The notes under the pieces: generated by a model
What the model was told of the DNA's origin: nothing
What the model saw: only the letters and a program-made list of their open reading frames with translations
The model's database searches: none
Shown here: piece after piece, positions 46,399 through 55,647 of the stretch
How positions within the stretch are numbered: the first letter of the stretch is position 1
Layout: each line of letters begins with the position of its first letter
Made by a program: the position numbers and the translations under genes
From: CAVPDG01 sp963702535
GTDB lineage: Bacteria; Chloroflexota; Anaerolineae; Anaerolineales; UBA4823
Assembly (NCBI GenBank): GCA_963702535.1
Contig: CAVPDG010000007.1
Location: 1 to 64,000 of the forward strand
Direction: 5' to 3'
DNA: 64,000 nt

Positions 46399-48039
46399 AT
46401 GGCTACTACGTCAACTGATCAACCTCCCAGCGCACCCGGCGGGCTTTACCTACGCAAAGCCACCGGTCTGGTGCGCGAGATCACGATGAGCAATATCATC
46501 GTGTACAACATGCTGCCGGCGGTCCCTGGCTTGATCCTGGCGTTCTCGCTGTTCTGGATTCTGGGCGCCTTCCCCGGCGTAAATATGATCCTGGGCATGG
46601 TGATCGCGTTCGTGCTGGGGGCGTTCATCGCCACGGCTTTCGGTCTGCTGGCGGTGGCGATGCCGCGCACGGGCGGCGATTACATCCTGGTCAGCCGCAC
46701 CCTGCACCCTGCGCTGGGCATGGTTAGCAGCATCAGCCTGATGTTCTCCGGCTTCCTGTCTATCGGCTACTGGGGCTGGGCGTGGACTGTCTTCGGCCTG
46801 GTGCCAGCCTTTATGGTGGTCGGCTCGATCACCGGCAACGCCACGTTGCTGGCGATCGGAACAGCCCTGGGTGGCAAGGGCGCAATGCTGATCGTCGGTC
46901 TGATCGCCATCGGCATCTGCGTGGCGATGCTCTCGGTGGGCATGCGCACAACCATGAAAGTGCAGATGGTGTTGTGGTGGGTCGCCTTCGGCGGTCTGGC
47001 GCTGATGGCGATCATCCTGCTCTTCAACAGCCAGGCAAGCTTTGTCCAAGCATTTAACGCTTACGCCCAGCCATATACGGGGGCGGCAAACTCATACCAG
47101 TACATGATTGATCAAGCGGCTGCCGCCGGCATGTCCTGGCCCGGGACTTATTCGCTGGGTCCCACCCTGGCTGCCGTCGGCGCTTTGCTGACTTTCGGCA
47201 TGTGGTCCTGGTGGTCGGTACATATGTCCGGCGAGATCAAGGGCGGCGCCACCCGCAAGCAGTGGTACGCTATCCTGTGGGCAACCGTGATCCAGTACAC
47301 GATCTTCATCGTCATGACCCTGCTGCTCTACAAGACGGTCGGACAGCAGTTCATTGCTTCTTTGAACTACCTGAGCGCTGCTAATCCTGCCGCGTACGCC
47401 CTGCCGTCGCCGCCCTACCTGGTGCTTTTGACCAGCGTTATGCCGAGCGGCTTTATACTGCCGTTCCTCATCTCTTTCTCGTTCATTTGTTGGCTGCCGC
47501 TGGTGCACTATATCCAGTTCGTCCAGCCGATCCGCGCCTTCTTTGCTATGGCGTTCGACCGCGTTGCCCCGGCAAAGCTGGCGGATGTGAACGAGCGCAC
47601 CCATGCCCCGATCACGGGCTTGGTTGTCTGCACGGTCATCGGCATCGTATGCCTGATCTGGGCTATCTTCTCGCCCAGCTTCATGACCGTGATCGTCATT
47701 GCCGGTCTGTTCGGCATCCCGCCCATCACGCTGGTTGGTATCTCAGCCATCGTGTTCCCATACCGTCTCAAGGATCTGTACAAGACTTCCGCCGCCAAGC
47801 TGGAGGTGTTGGGCATCCCGCTCTTGGTGATTGCCGGTGTTGTCTCGGTGCTGGCTGAGGTTCTCTACGGCTATATCGCGTACAAATACTTGCTGCCTCA
47901 ATCCCAGTGGGTAAACGCCACCATCATCACAGTGGGTGTCATCGTCATTTCCGCGGTGCTGTATTTTGTGGCTTACGCGGTGCGCAAGCGTGAAGGGATC
48001 GACCTGGGCTTGGTCTTCAAAGAGCTGCCGCCCGAATAG
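46399..48039 (+). CDS. APC-superfamily permease
   Basis: 546 residues with about 12-14 membrane segments. MSNIIVYNMLPAVPGLILAF near residue 30 and MPRTGGDYILVSRTLHPALG near 88 correspond to helices 1-3 of amino-acid/polyamine/organocation transporters (the P-R-x-GG-x-Y motif). AGAGGAG before ATG 46399. It is the only transporter in the second carbohydrate locus, so the imported substrate may be a charged or amino-bearing compound, unlike the CUT1 system of the first locus. Confidence 0.88.
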   Translation: MATTSTDQPPSAPGGLYLRKATGLVREITMSNIIVYNMLPAVPGLILAFSLFWILGAFPGVNMILGMVIAFVLGAFIATAFGLLAVAMPRTGGDYILVSRTLHPALGMVSSISLMFSGFLSIGYWGWAWTVFGLVPAFMVVGSITGNATLLAIGTALGGKGAMLIVGLIAIGICVAMLSVGMRTTMKVQMVLWWVAFGGLALMAIILLFNSQASFVQAFNAYAQPYTGAANSYQYMIDQAAAAGMSWPGTYSLGPTLAAVGALLTFGMWSWWSVHMSGEIKGGATRKQWYAILWATVIQYTIFIVMTLLLYKTVGQQFIASLNYLSAANPAAYALPSPPYLVLLTSVMPSGFILPFLISFSFICWLPLVHYIQFVQPIRAFFAMAFDRVAPAKLADVNERTHAPITGLVVCTVIGIVCLIWAIFSPSFMTVIVIAGLFGIPPITLVGISAIVFPYRLKDLYKTSAAKLEVLGIPLLVIAGVVSVLAEVLYGYIAYKYLLPQSQWVNATIITVGVIVISAVLYFVAYAVRKREGIDLGLVFKELPPE

Positions 48040-48060
48040 ACCTTTCCTTATTCCATGACT

Positions 48061-48103
48061 GGAGGATCCCTTGCGGGAATATTTACCCCACAAGGGACCC
48101 TCC
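48061..48103 (+). terminator. Hairpin between permease and DeoR genes
   Basis: GGAGGATCCCTTG (48061-48073) pairs with CAAGGGACCCTCC (48091-48103), 12 of 13 positions. No U run follows, so it may be an attenuating or processing stem inside the operon rather than a full terminator. Confidence 0.55.
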
Positions 48104-48117
48104 CCCGAGGGTGATGT

Positions 48118-48897
48118 ATGGGCACCCTGGCAGACCGCAGGCGGACGGAAATACTGGCGCTGCTGGACAGCCAGCGCAGCCTGAGCCTGGGCGAGCTGAG
48201 CGTACAGCTCGGCGTGCCCGAAGCGACGCTGCGCAAAGACCTGCCGCTGCTGGCTGAGCTGGGGCTGCTCAAACTGCTGAGCGACGGGGCGGCAGCCATC
48301 CCACACTACCGCATCTCCCGCGAGCGCCAGGAGCGCATGCAGCTGAACCGGGAGAAGAAGGAGCGCATCGGGGAGGCGGCTGCCGGCTTGATCCACCCCG
48401 GCGAGAGTGTCATCCTGGATGCCGGCACCACCCCGCTGCAGGTAGCCAGCCACATTTGTTCCGACCTGCGCCTTGCGGGTGGGCTGACCATGGTTACATC
48501 CTCTTTAAGAATTTTCCGTGAGATCGGCGCCTGCCCCGGCATCCGCACGCACCTGCTAGGGGGCATCTACCTGCCCGAATACGAATCGCTGGCAGGTCCG
48601 CAGACTGTGGAGACTCTGAAAGGCATCCGCGCCGATAAAGTCTTCCTCGGGTCGGATGGTATCACGCTCTCGAACGGCGTCACCACCTCCGACATCCTGG
48701 AAGCGGACGTGGACCGTTACATCATCCAGGCTTCCCGGCAGGTGATCGTCGTCGCCGATTCGAGCAAGATCGGCGTGATCGGGCTGGTGACCCTGCTGCA
48801 GATCGAGCAGGTGGACACCCTGGTCACCGACCGGGACGCCTCGCCCGAGTTCGTCGACCTGGTTGAGAGCCTGGGTGTGCAAGTGATCCTGGCTTGA
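48118..48897 (+). CDS. DeoR-family transcriptional repressor, paralogue 3
   Basis: Intact 259 residues. Helix-turn-helix LSVQLGVPEATLRKDLPLL (residues 25-43), sensor domain HLLGGIYLPEYESLAGPQTVE, DKVFLGSDGITLSNGVTTSDILEADVD and VVADSSKIGVIGL. It closely tracks paralogue 1 (18539) in the sensor domain, suggesting a similar phosphosugar effector, while the recognition helix differs. GAGGG precedes ATG 48118. It lies between the APC permease and the aldolase. Confidence 0.92.
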   Translation: MGTLADRRRTEILALLDSQRSLSLGELSVQLGVPEATLRKDLPLLAELGLLKLLSDGAAAIPHYRISRERQERMQLNREKKERIGEAAAGLIHPGESVILDAGTTPLQVASHICSDLRLAGGLTMVTSSLRIFREIGACPGIRTHLLGGIYLPEYESLAGPQTVETLKGIRADKVFLGSDGITLSNGVTTSDILEADVDRYIIQASRQVIVVADSSKIGVIGLVTLLQIEQVDTLVTDRDASPEFVDLVESLGVQVILA

Positions 48898-48904
48898 ACA
48901 GACG

Positions 48905-48970
48905 AATAAACCGAAAAACAGGGCGCAGGGTGGGCTGCGCTTACGCTGCGCCCTGTCTTTCGGATTTATT
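48905..48970 (+). terminator. Long hairpin after the DeoR gene
   Basis: ACAGGGCGCAG (48918-48928) pairs with CTGCGCCCTGT (48945-48955), and flanking AATAAACCGAAA/TTTCGGATTTATT extends the stem with one bulge. It separates the DeoR gene from the aldolase-isomerase pair. Confidence 0.8.
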
Positions 48971-48999
48971 CCAATATATTGCTCTGAAAGGAAAATGAT

Positions 49000-49817
49000 A
49001 TGCCAACAACCGGAGAAAAAATCAGATTGAGCCGCCTGTTCTCAGGCGGGCAGAACGCCGTCGTCGTCGCCATTGACCACGGTCTGTACTTTGGACCGCT
49101 GCCGGGGATGATCAACCTGCCGCAGGTGGTCAAATCACTGGGCGGGGCGGACGCCGTGCTGATGGCGCCTGGGGCTGCGGCGCACTGCTCCAGCATCTTC
49201 GAGCAGCGCGGCGCGCCGCCGCTGGTGCTGCGCCTGAATTTTGCATCGAATTATCTCTCGCCCTGGAAATACACACACTCGCACAGCGTGCCCATGCTCT
49301 CGGTGGCCGAGGCCGTAGCGCAGGGAGCGGATATCGTTCTGGCGAGCATGACGTTACAGAATCCGGACGAGAAAGAAGACGCTAAAAATGTGGAGCTATT
49401 GGCGCATTTCATCAACGAAAAGCGCCTGCTGGGCATCCCGTTGATCGGCGAGGTTTTCCCCACCGGTGGTGATGACGCTAATCCTGCCGACCTGCACGAG
49501 CAGGTGCTCACCGGCTGCCGCATGATGGCGGAGCTGGGCGCCGATGCGGTCAAGACCTTCTACACCGGCGAGAAGTTCGAAGAAGTGACCGCCGGCACGC
49601 CGATCCCCATCCTGGCGCTGGGCGCCAAGAAGACCCCGCTGGAGAGGGACGCCCTGCGCCTGGCGGCGACGGCGGTGCGCGCCGGGCGCGCGGCGTGGTC
49701 TTCGGCAGGAACGTGGTCCAGGCGAAGGAGCCGGAGCGCTTCCTGGAAGCGCTCAAGGAAGTGGTCAAGGTCCACGCCGACCCGGATAAGACGGCAGCCA
49801 AGTTCGGATTACAATGA
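49000..49817 (+). CDS. Class I aldolase, FbaB/DhnA/LsrF type, paralogue 2 (one frameshift)
   Basis: About 271 residues. IRLSRLFSGGQNAVVVAIDHG matches the N-terminus of the copy at 14468. Schiff-base Lys in GADAVKTFYTGEKF, then ILALGAKKTP. The frame breaks near 49688 and continues GARGVVFGRNVVQAKEPERF to TGA 49815-49817. AAAGGA precedes ATG 49000. Probable cleavage of the phosphorylated sugar produced by the kinase at 42979. Overlaps an upstream in-frame ATG of the next gene. Confidence 0.82.
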
Positions 49818-49840
49818 GAATAACCCTGGAGGGTATCTGC

Positions 49841-51187
49841 ATGCTTGAAAATATTCGTGTAGCTTTTTCGCCTTTTGGTTTTTACGGTTATCCCATTGAA
49901 GTGGTCTCCCGGCTGGGGCACGAAGCCGCCGAAGCGCTGCGCGGCATGGGCATCCAGGTCACCGAGACCGACCCGATGACCGGCTTCGATGACGTGCCGC
50001 GCGGCTTGCAACAGCTCGCCGGCAAGGAGTACGACGCCATCATCGCCTGCGTGGTAGCCTGGACGGAGACGCCGGTGATCACCGGCATCCTGCGCGATTA
50101 CCTGCACCTGCCCATCTTGCTCTGGGGCAGGGGCGGCTACACGGTGAACGGGCGCCTGGTATCGCCCGCCGCCCAGGCAGGCACATCCGCCGTGCTGGAC
50201 ACGCTCAAGTTCCTCGGGGCGAAGTTCAAGTACATCTACGATTACCCCGACAGCCCAATGAGCCTGGATAAAGTAGCCGATTTCTGCACGGCGGCAAAAG
50301 CGGTGAGCACACTGGCGCACGCCCGCATCGGCATGATGGGCTATGCGGATATGGGTCTCTACTCGCTCATGTTCGACGGCTTGCAGGTGCGCAAAAAGCT
50401 GGGCGTGGAGGTGGAGAGCTACGATATGCTCGAGATCGAGCAGGCGATGCAGGCGCTGCCCGCGGAAACCGTGCAGGCGCAGATCGCCGAGTGGAAGCAG
50501 GATTGGGTCTTCGAGCAACCGGTATTGCCGCCCATCCTGGAGCGGGTGGCGCGCCTGACGCTGGCGCTCAACGCCAAGATCGAGGCGAGGGGTTACCTGG
50601 CTTGCTCCACCAAGTGCGTTTATGGGGTGACCAAGTACATGGGCTGCACGGCTTGCATGGCGCAGTCCATGCTGGGCGATAAAGCGCACTTCGTGTGCGA
50701 AAACGACGTGCCCGGCATGATCACGCAGACCATGCTGGGGCTGCTCACGGGGCAGTCCACCACCTTCCTGGAAATGTACGAGTATTACCCGGACCGCATG
50801 TTGGCCGGCGTTTGCGGCTTTACGCCCACTTCCTTTGTCGATGGCGGCAAGGTGAGCGTGCGCGGCCACACCTGGGGCGGCTCGTCCGGCGGCATCGTCA
50901 ACACCGCCCAAATGAAGACCGGCAGGGTGACCCTGGCGCGCATCTCGCTGCATGGGGAGCGCTACCGCATGCACGTCCTCACCGGCGAGGGCGTGAAGCC
51001 GCGCGATTGGGAAGAGCTGGGCTGGGCGCCGCCTGCGCCTTACTTCCCCTCGCTGGAGGTCATCCCGGATGGCGGCATGGAAGAATTCGCTCACAAGGCG
51101 CTGGCGCAGCACTATGCGGTGGTCTACGGCGACCACCGCCAGCGGCTGGTGGATCTGTGTGATTTGCTGGATATCGATGTGATTTAG
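49841..51187 (+). CDS. L-fucose-isomerase-like protein, paralogue 3, altered metal site
   Basis: 448 residues from ATG 49841, which has GGAGGG at good spacing (an in-frame ATG at 49814 overlaps the aldolase stop). The fold matches the other two copies, with HARIGMMGYADMGLYS and AQHYAVVYGDHR. The metal-site strand reads STKCVYGVTKYMG, so the Glu of CxYE is Gly262, and CEGD is CENDV (286-290). It may be a catalytically divergent or non-isomerase member. Downstream of the aldolase in the same unit. Confidence 0.78.
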   Translation: MLENIRVAFSPFGFYGYPIEVVSRLGHEAAEALRGMGIQVTETDPMTGFDDVPRGLQQLAGKEYDAIIACVVAWTETPVITGILRDYLHLPILLWGRGGYTVNGRLVSPAAQAGTSAVLDTLKFLGAKFKYIYDYPDSPMSLDKVADFCTAAKAVSTLAHARIGMMGYADMGLYSLMFDGLQVRKKLGVEVESYDMLEIEQAMQALPAETVQAQIAEWKQDWVFEQPVLPPILERVARLTLALNAKIEARGYLACSTKCVYGVTKYMGCTACMAQSMLGDKAHFVCENDVPGMITQTMLGLLTGQSTTFLEMYEYYPDRMLAGVCGFTPTSFVDGGKVSVRGHTWGGSSGGIVNTAQMKTGRVTLARISLHGERYRMHVLTGEGVKPRDWEELGWAPPAPYFPSLEVIPDGGMEEFAHKALAQHYAVVYGDHRQRLVDLCDLLDIDVI

Positions 51188-51220
51188 TCAACCTCGGTTT
51201 GGTTCCACAATCGCGAGGGT

Positions 51221-51271
51221 GAAAATTTGAAGACTGCGTGCGGCGGAGCCGGACGCAGTCTTCAAATTTTC
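51221..51271. repeat. 19-bp perfect hairpin, member of a dispersed hairpin family
   Basis: GAAAATTTGAAGACTGCGT (51221-51239) and its exact complement (51253-51271) around loop GCGGCGGAGCCGG. The loop matches, with purine changes, that of the hairpin at 60646-60690, while the stem differs in a compensated way. May also terminate the isomerase-like gene ending at 51187. Confidence 0.75.
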
Positions 51272-51570
51272 GTAACTACTCAGTCCCCTATGCAGCAAAA
51301 AAGGTGGAACGTAAGGCTTACCAACCACTGCCTTGTAAAGCACATCCAATACGGGCTGACCATTTTTTACGAGCCGTGGAGATGTAACTGCGAATATGGC
51401 AGAAAACCTTTCCCCCTCCTCAGTCTGAAAACCACCTGACACCTTTTGCTCCACCTTTGAGACTGCCAGCAAAAAGTGGTCGAAAAACGAGGTGGCAGCA
51501 ATTCGGCTGCAACCGCTTGTTAAGTATGATTTATGGCTATAAGACCCACAAACGGGATAATATAATGTGG

Positions 51571-53079
51571 TTAAGCCTGCGATGTCCCGCAGTATGGGCA
51601 AAAAGCACAATTAATTGGGATTGGTTTACTGCAAGAGATACAGCTTTTTTCGGTAGCCGTTGGTTGCCCACAAACCGGACAATATTTATACTCAGATGGA
51701 ACTTCATCACCACATTTTGAGCAAGTTATGGTTGACTTTCCCAAAACAGCAGGTTTGCTTTCATCATCTTTCTTACGAGTAAAGACCTTACCAAACGAAC
51801 CTTTAACTTTCACACCTGCTCCCGCGGCTGTACCTTTGACACTATCGGCCGCTTGCCCAGCTGCACCTACGGCCTTAACGGCTACCCCTCCGGCGATGCC
51901 AGCTGTTTTTTCAAACACGTTCTTCTGAATGATGATTTGATAATCTTGAGTTCGTCGCTCAATTTCAGCCATATCCAAAGATACTTGCAAACACTCGGCG
52001 ATGCCCTCTAAAAATGCACGCTCCTTGTCGGCCAGTTCGCCATCATAGATCGCCATCAAGATCAATGTTTCCATTAAACCGTGCTTTACTTCCACATCCT
52101 CAATATCAGCAATAGCGGGAAGAATATTATCCTCACTGGCGATCATCTTTTGAAATTCTGCTTGAGAATGTTCATCAAAGGACATCCGTGATAGCATCGC
52201 CTTGTAAAATTCTTTTTCTTTTGAGGAGAACTGACCATCTGCTTGGGCCACATACATCACTGCGGCTGGAAATGCTAAATCGTAGGTATTTTGACGTGAT
52301 ACCAAAACCCGTAACTCATCCGTAACTTTACCTCTATTTTTTAGATGCGCTTTGGCAATTCTACCGACTGATTTGGTCGTGACATAATTGTAACTGCTGC
52401 CTACAGCTGCCGAAGCCAGAGGAACGGCATATTTCAGAATGGTTTTCTGTAAAATCCTGATACCCAATCGACGGGCAAAATCCTGGACAGCTTTAAGTGT
52501 GCCCTTACTGATGTATTGTTTGACTGCACCTTTTGCACCAGCTCCCGCTGCCACCTGAAGCCCCCTGCCCAGCATTGCTGTAGGCGTCACTCCTAATGCA
52601 TACCCAAAAATCATCATCACATCTTCGGGGTCTTCTGGATCAAGTTGGAGATCATAAACAACGGAAAGATCGAGAACAAGGCGCATTTGAATTTGAGCCA
52701 GATAAAGCATCTCGGCTCCAATTGCACCGACGAAGATTGCTGCTGTCATTCCCGCAGAAGCTAATGCACTAATTTGATTTGCAGAAGCTACAACCCCGGT
52801 AACGGCTCCGGCAATGGTCGCATATCTAACCGTAACGGAGGTCAAGATCTCAGCAATTTCATCCGGAGGTAATCCAGGATACTTTTTTTGAAAATATGCC
52901 GCTGTAGCATTACGATCATATGCTCGAATAACTTTTTGTAATAATTGAGTGAACCATTCTCCGCTTTTGACGTCTTCAATATTAAACGATTTGGCGAGTT
53001 GTTTGGCTTGATCAAGCTCGGAAGCGACTTGGGTTTTGAGAGCCTCATCTTCTGGAATGGTGGTTTCTGATGTTGACAT
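51571..53079 (-). CDS. EcsC-like/TerB/double zinc-ribbon protein
   Basis: 502 residues. Residues about 80-250 form a hydrophobic, Ala/Gly-rich region (VTVRYATIAGAVTGVVASAN, LYLAQIQMRLVLDLS) that resembles EcsC-family proteins. Residues about 270-385 look like a TerB/DUF533 helical domain with paired acidic loops (AQADGQFSSKEKEF, AIYDGELADKERAF). The tail has two zinc ribbons (Cys453/456/467/470 and 480/483/494/497). GAGGT before ATG 53079. TerB domains are linked to membrane stress and phage defence. Codon and base composition differ from neighbours, suggesting transfer. Confidence 0.65.
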   Translation of the reverse strand: MSTSETTIPEDEALKTQVASELDQAKQLAKSFNIEDVKSGEWFTQLLQKVIRAYDRNATAAYFQKKYPGLPPDEIAEILTSVTVRYATIAGAVTGVVASANQISALASAGMTAAIFVGAIGAEMLYLAQIQMRLVLDLSVVYDLQLDPEDPEDVMMIFGYALGVTPTAMLGRGLQVAAGAGAKGAVKQYISKGTLKAVQDFARRLGIRILQKTILKYAVPLASAAVGSSYNYVTTKSVGRIAKAHLKNRGKVTDELRVLVSRQNTYDLAFPAAVMYVAQADGQFSSKEKEFYKAMLSRMSFDEHSQAEFQKMIASEDNILPAIADIEDVEVKHGLMETLILMAIYDGELADKERAFLEGIAECLQVSLDMAEIERRTQDYQIIIQKNVFEKTAGIAGGVAVKAVGAAGQAADSVKGTAAGAGVKVKGSFGKVFTRKKDDESKPAVLGKSTITCSKCGDEVPSEYKYCPVCGQPTATEKSCISCSKPIPINCAFCPYCGTSQA

Positions 53080-53161
53080 AATTACCTCGTGTGCCTTTTT
53101 AAATCATTTATTAGGTGCCTGATATTGAAGGTAAATTCGATCTATATGCGGCTAACAATTT

Positions 53162-53191
53162 ATTATATTGTATTTTTAATGAATCCTGTAA
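53162..53191 (-). promoter_or_regulatory. Promoter of the EcsC/TerB-like gene
   Basis: Minus strand TTACAG (53186-53191), 18-bp spacer, TATAAT (53162-53167), in an AT-rich leader. The remainder of the 53080-53425 gap holds only the right-hand inverted repeat; a 60-codon plus-strand frame at 53198 starts with TTG and has no support. Confidence 0.6.
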
Positions 53192-53425
53192 TTAGCTTTG
53201 CCAAATAATGTGATTTTCTTCACCCAATCTGTTGTCGCCCTCCATGAAAAAGATATTTGCGTGACCAACACTATTATTTACTTTGGTCTTAATGTCCGAA
53301 TTACGTCCGAACAATTCGGACTCCTACATCCTGCATCAAGCTCTTACTGCGACCGATTGAACGCTTACGATCTTCTTTAGATTTTTATCTTTTCTCTGTT
53401 AGAAGGCTGAGTAGTTACAAATTTT

Positions 53426-54415
53426 CTATACAACAGACCAGCTGCCACTGCGGGCGCTGGCGAAGAGGGCGTCGATGGCAGCCATGTTAGCGATGGCGTC
53501 CTCAAGCGGCGTTGGCACGGGGGTATTGTCCAGGATGGCTTTGGAGAACAGGTCGCCCTGGATCGTGTACTGGTCGCAAACCCCCAGCTCGTGAGTCTGT
53601 TTCCCGTTGGCGGTGTAAACGTTGAGATAAGTGGGGCGGTCGATGGGGGGGTTGAAGGGGAGCTCGATCTCCAGCCTGCCGTCTGTGCCCAGGATATTCA
53701 CCTGCTGGAAGTCGGATAGCTGCGTGGCGCAGGTAAACGTGGCGATGCCCTGTGCGAACTCCATGATGCCGCTGGCAATGCGGTCGGTCTTGAAGCGCGG
53801 GTCGAGATCCAGGATAGCGAAAGCGCGAGACGGCTCGCCGGCGAAGACCAGGCGCGAGAGGGATACGGCGTAGCAGCCCACATCCAGCAAGCCGCCGCCG
53901 CCGATGTCGGCCATGTTGCGCACGTTAGCAGGATCATCCAGGTAATAGTTGAAGAAAGCGTGGACGGCGCGCACCTGCCCCAACTCCCCGCTCTGGACGA
54001 TCTGCTGCGCCAGCTTCCACTGCGGGTGGTGGCGGTACATGAATGCCTCCATCACCTTCAGCTCAGGATGCCGTTTTGCCGCATCCAGCAAGCGGCGCGC
54101 GTCCGCCACGTCCAGCCCGAGCGGTTTCTCGCACAGCACATGCTTGCCGGCTTCCAGCGCCTTGAGCGACCAGGGCACATGCAGGTGGTTGGGCAGCGGG
54201 TTGTAGATCGCTTCGATGGCAGGGTCAGCCAGCAGCTCCTCATAGGATCCGTAGGCTTTGGAGATGCCGAGCTGCTGCGCGGCAGCCTGCGCCTTTTCCA
54301 GGCTGCGCGAGGCAATGGCGGTCACCTGGCTGTATTGCCCTTTCTGCATGGCGGGCAGGACTTCGCTCAAAGCGATATTGGCGGTGCTGATCACGCCCCA
54401 ATTGATTTTTCTCAT
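53426..54415 (-). CDS. Gfo/Idh/MocA-family oxidoreductase, paralogue 1
   Basis: 329 residues. N-terminal Rossmann fold (WGVISTANIALSEVLPAM), the CEKPLGLDVADARRLLDAA motif with the catalytic Lys, and DIGGGGLLDVGCYAVSLSRL with the active-site Asp/Tyr-containing helix. AGGTGA before ATG 54415. The variant is close to the trans-1,2-dihydrobenzene-diol or 1,5-anhydrofructose/xylose dehydrogenase group. High GC again, unlike its two neighbours. Confidence 0.88.
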   Translation of the reverse strand: MRKINWGVISTANIALSEVLPAMQKGQYSQVTAIASRSLEKAQAAAQQLGISKAYGSYEELLADPAIEAIYNPLPNHLHVPWSLKALEAGKHVLCEKPLGLDVADARRLLDAAKRHPELKVMEAFMYRHHPQWKLAQQIVQSGELGQVRAVHAFFNYYLDDPANVRNMADIGGGGLLDVGCYAVSLSRLVFAGEPSRAFAILDLDPRFKTDRIASGIMEFAQGIATFTCATQLSDFQQVNILGTDGRLEIELPFNPPIDRPTYLNVYTANGKQTHELGVCDQYTIQGDLFSKAILDNTPVPTPLEDAIANMAAIDALFASARSGSWSVV

Positions 54416-54460
54416 AGGTCACCTCGGAATAATCTCGCGATCCTGCATCCACCTGAAAGT

Positions 54461-55647
54461 TTATTCCTCGGGGGTTGCATGGATCTCCTGTACCAGTATG
54501 ATGGGAAACGGCAATTTTTCAGATTCGAGAACGGCTGCTAAATTATTGGCAGATTGTTGGGAAAAATCTCCAGTGATTACTACTGACCCATCTGATATTG
54601 GGGCGTTAATTACCGGTTCTGAGATAATCACTTTATCCAGGACAATTGCAAGAATGGATCCAATATTTGCTCGGGTATGTTCTTCCAGGATACTTGCAGC
54701 CTCTGGCTTAAGTGTGAATGCAATCTCGTAACCGCCGTTTTCCGTTTTCAAGACATTTGCACTCTGAAAATCTTCGTTTATTAGGATCGTATGCCATGCA
54801 TCTCCCTGCGCCTGAGGTAGATAACCAATTTCTTGGTCGGTCTTGATGACGCTACTCAATGGCAGCCTATTTTTCCCCAGGTCTACTAATTCGAGAAATC
54901 CGATTGAGCTAAGGCGATCAAGCAAAGCCTGCCTGTCAATATGTTTTGGAATTTTGCCAACGATTTGTCCCTTGTTATTCACGGAAAAATTTACACCGGA
55001 AAACCCTGCGTCGGAAGCCCGATTGGTAAGAATGGTTGCGGTTTTCATAAGTAGCGCAGCGTCTGGAGCTGTCACTCTGGAAGTATCGGGCTCATAGATG
55101 ATTCTTTCAGTATTTATTCGCTGATCAAGCAAGCGAATATACCTGCTTCCTAAGGTCACGAGTGCACTAACCGCTAGTAGGCAAATCATGCCCGCCAGGA
55201 ATGCCAGGCAGGGGAATGAGCCAGGCAGGCTTTCTTCTGGCGTCTCTACTTCCTGTTTGACTCTGCACCGCGCCCTGTGTATTGGCGAGCCGCAGATTTT
55301 CGTTCGGCTTCTTTATACTCGGGATCGAGCCTCAGGGCTTCTTGATAATCGTTAATTGCTTCGTTTATTTGACCCAATTCTTCCAAAAGAAGCCCACGCA
55401 GGTTATGCGCTTCTGCAGAATTGGGTTCATATTGAATGGCTTGATCGATATTTTTCAGGGCGTTCTTGATATTGCCTTGATCAATATCTTTCTGCGTCCG
55501 GTCTAAATAGAATTGGAACAACTCCAGGCGCTTCGTGTTATCAAGGGGAGCATCTAGATCAGTGCCGCAATGGGGGCATATGCTATCTGCTTCGCTGATC
55601 TTGTTTCCACAATCTGGACATCGTAATGGAAAGAGATATCTGCTCAT
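54461..55647 (-). CDS. Zinc-ribbon, TPR and SecD-P1-like membrane protein (probably one gene, one frameshift)
   Basis: The ATG at 55647 starts a zinc ribbon (CPDCGNKISEADSICPHCG) followed by TPR repeats (NSAEAHNLRGLLLEELGQ, AINDYQEALRLDPEYKEAE) and stops at 55246. A second frame, open from there, reads VKQEVETPEESLPGSF, a membrane helix (LAFLAGMICLLAVSALVTLG) and then a domain like the SecD periplasmic head: TLKPEAASILEEHTRAN, GSILAIVLDKVIISEPVI, VITGDFSQQSANNLAAVLES. Its only ATG lies within the helix, so a single gene with a break near 55255 is the best model. It lacks the SecD transmembrane bundle. Confidence 0.6.

Larger units (their letters stand above)
51272..53418. mobile_element. Low-GC cassette bounded by GTAACTACTCAG inverted repeats
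   Basis: GTAACTACTCAG at 51272-51283 and CTGAGTAGTTAC at 53407-53418, each preceded on its outer side by an AAATTT run, so about 19 of 20 positions match in inverted orientation. The interval is clearly more AT-rich than its flanks and holds one gene. No transposase lies inside and no target duplication was found. 51284-51570 has no coding signal I trust. Confidence 0.45.

Noticed and set aside
51188..51610. 140-codon minus-strand frame after the isomerase-like gene
   Set aside because: It reads through the 19-bp hairpin and the inverted repeat, has no family features and overlaps the end of the EcsC/TerB-like gene.
53198..53380. 60-codon plus-strand frame
   Set aside because: TTG start, no ribosome binding site, no recognisable motif, and it overlaps the upstream region of the EcsC/TerB-like gene.
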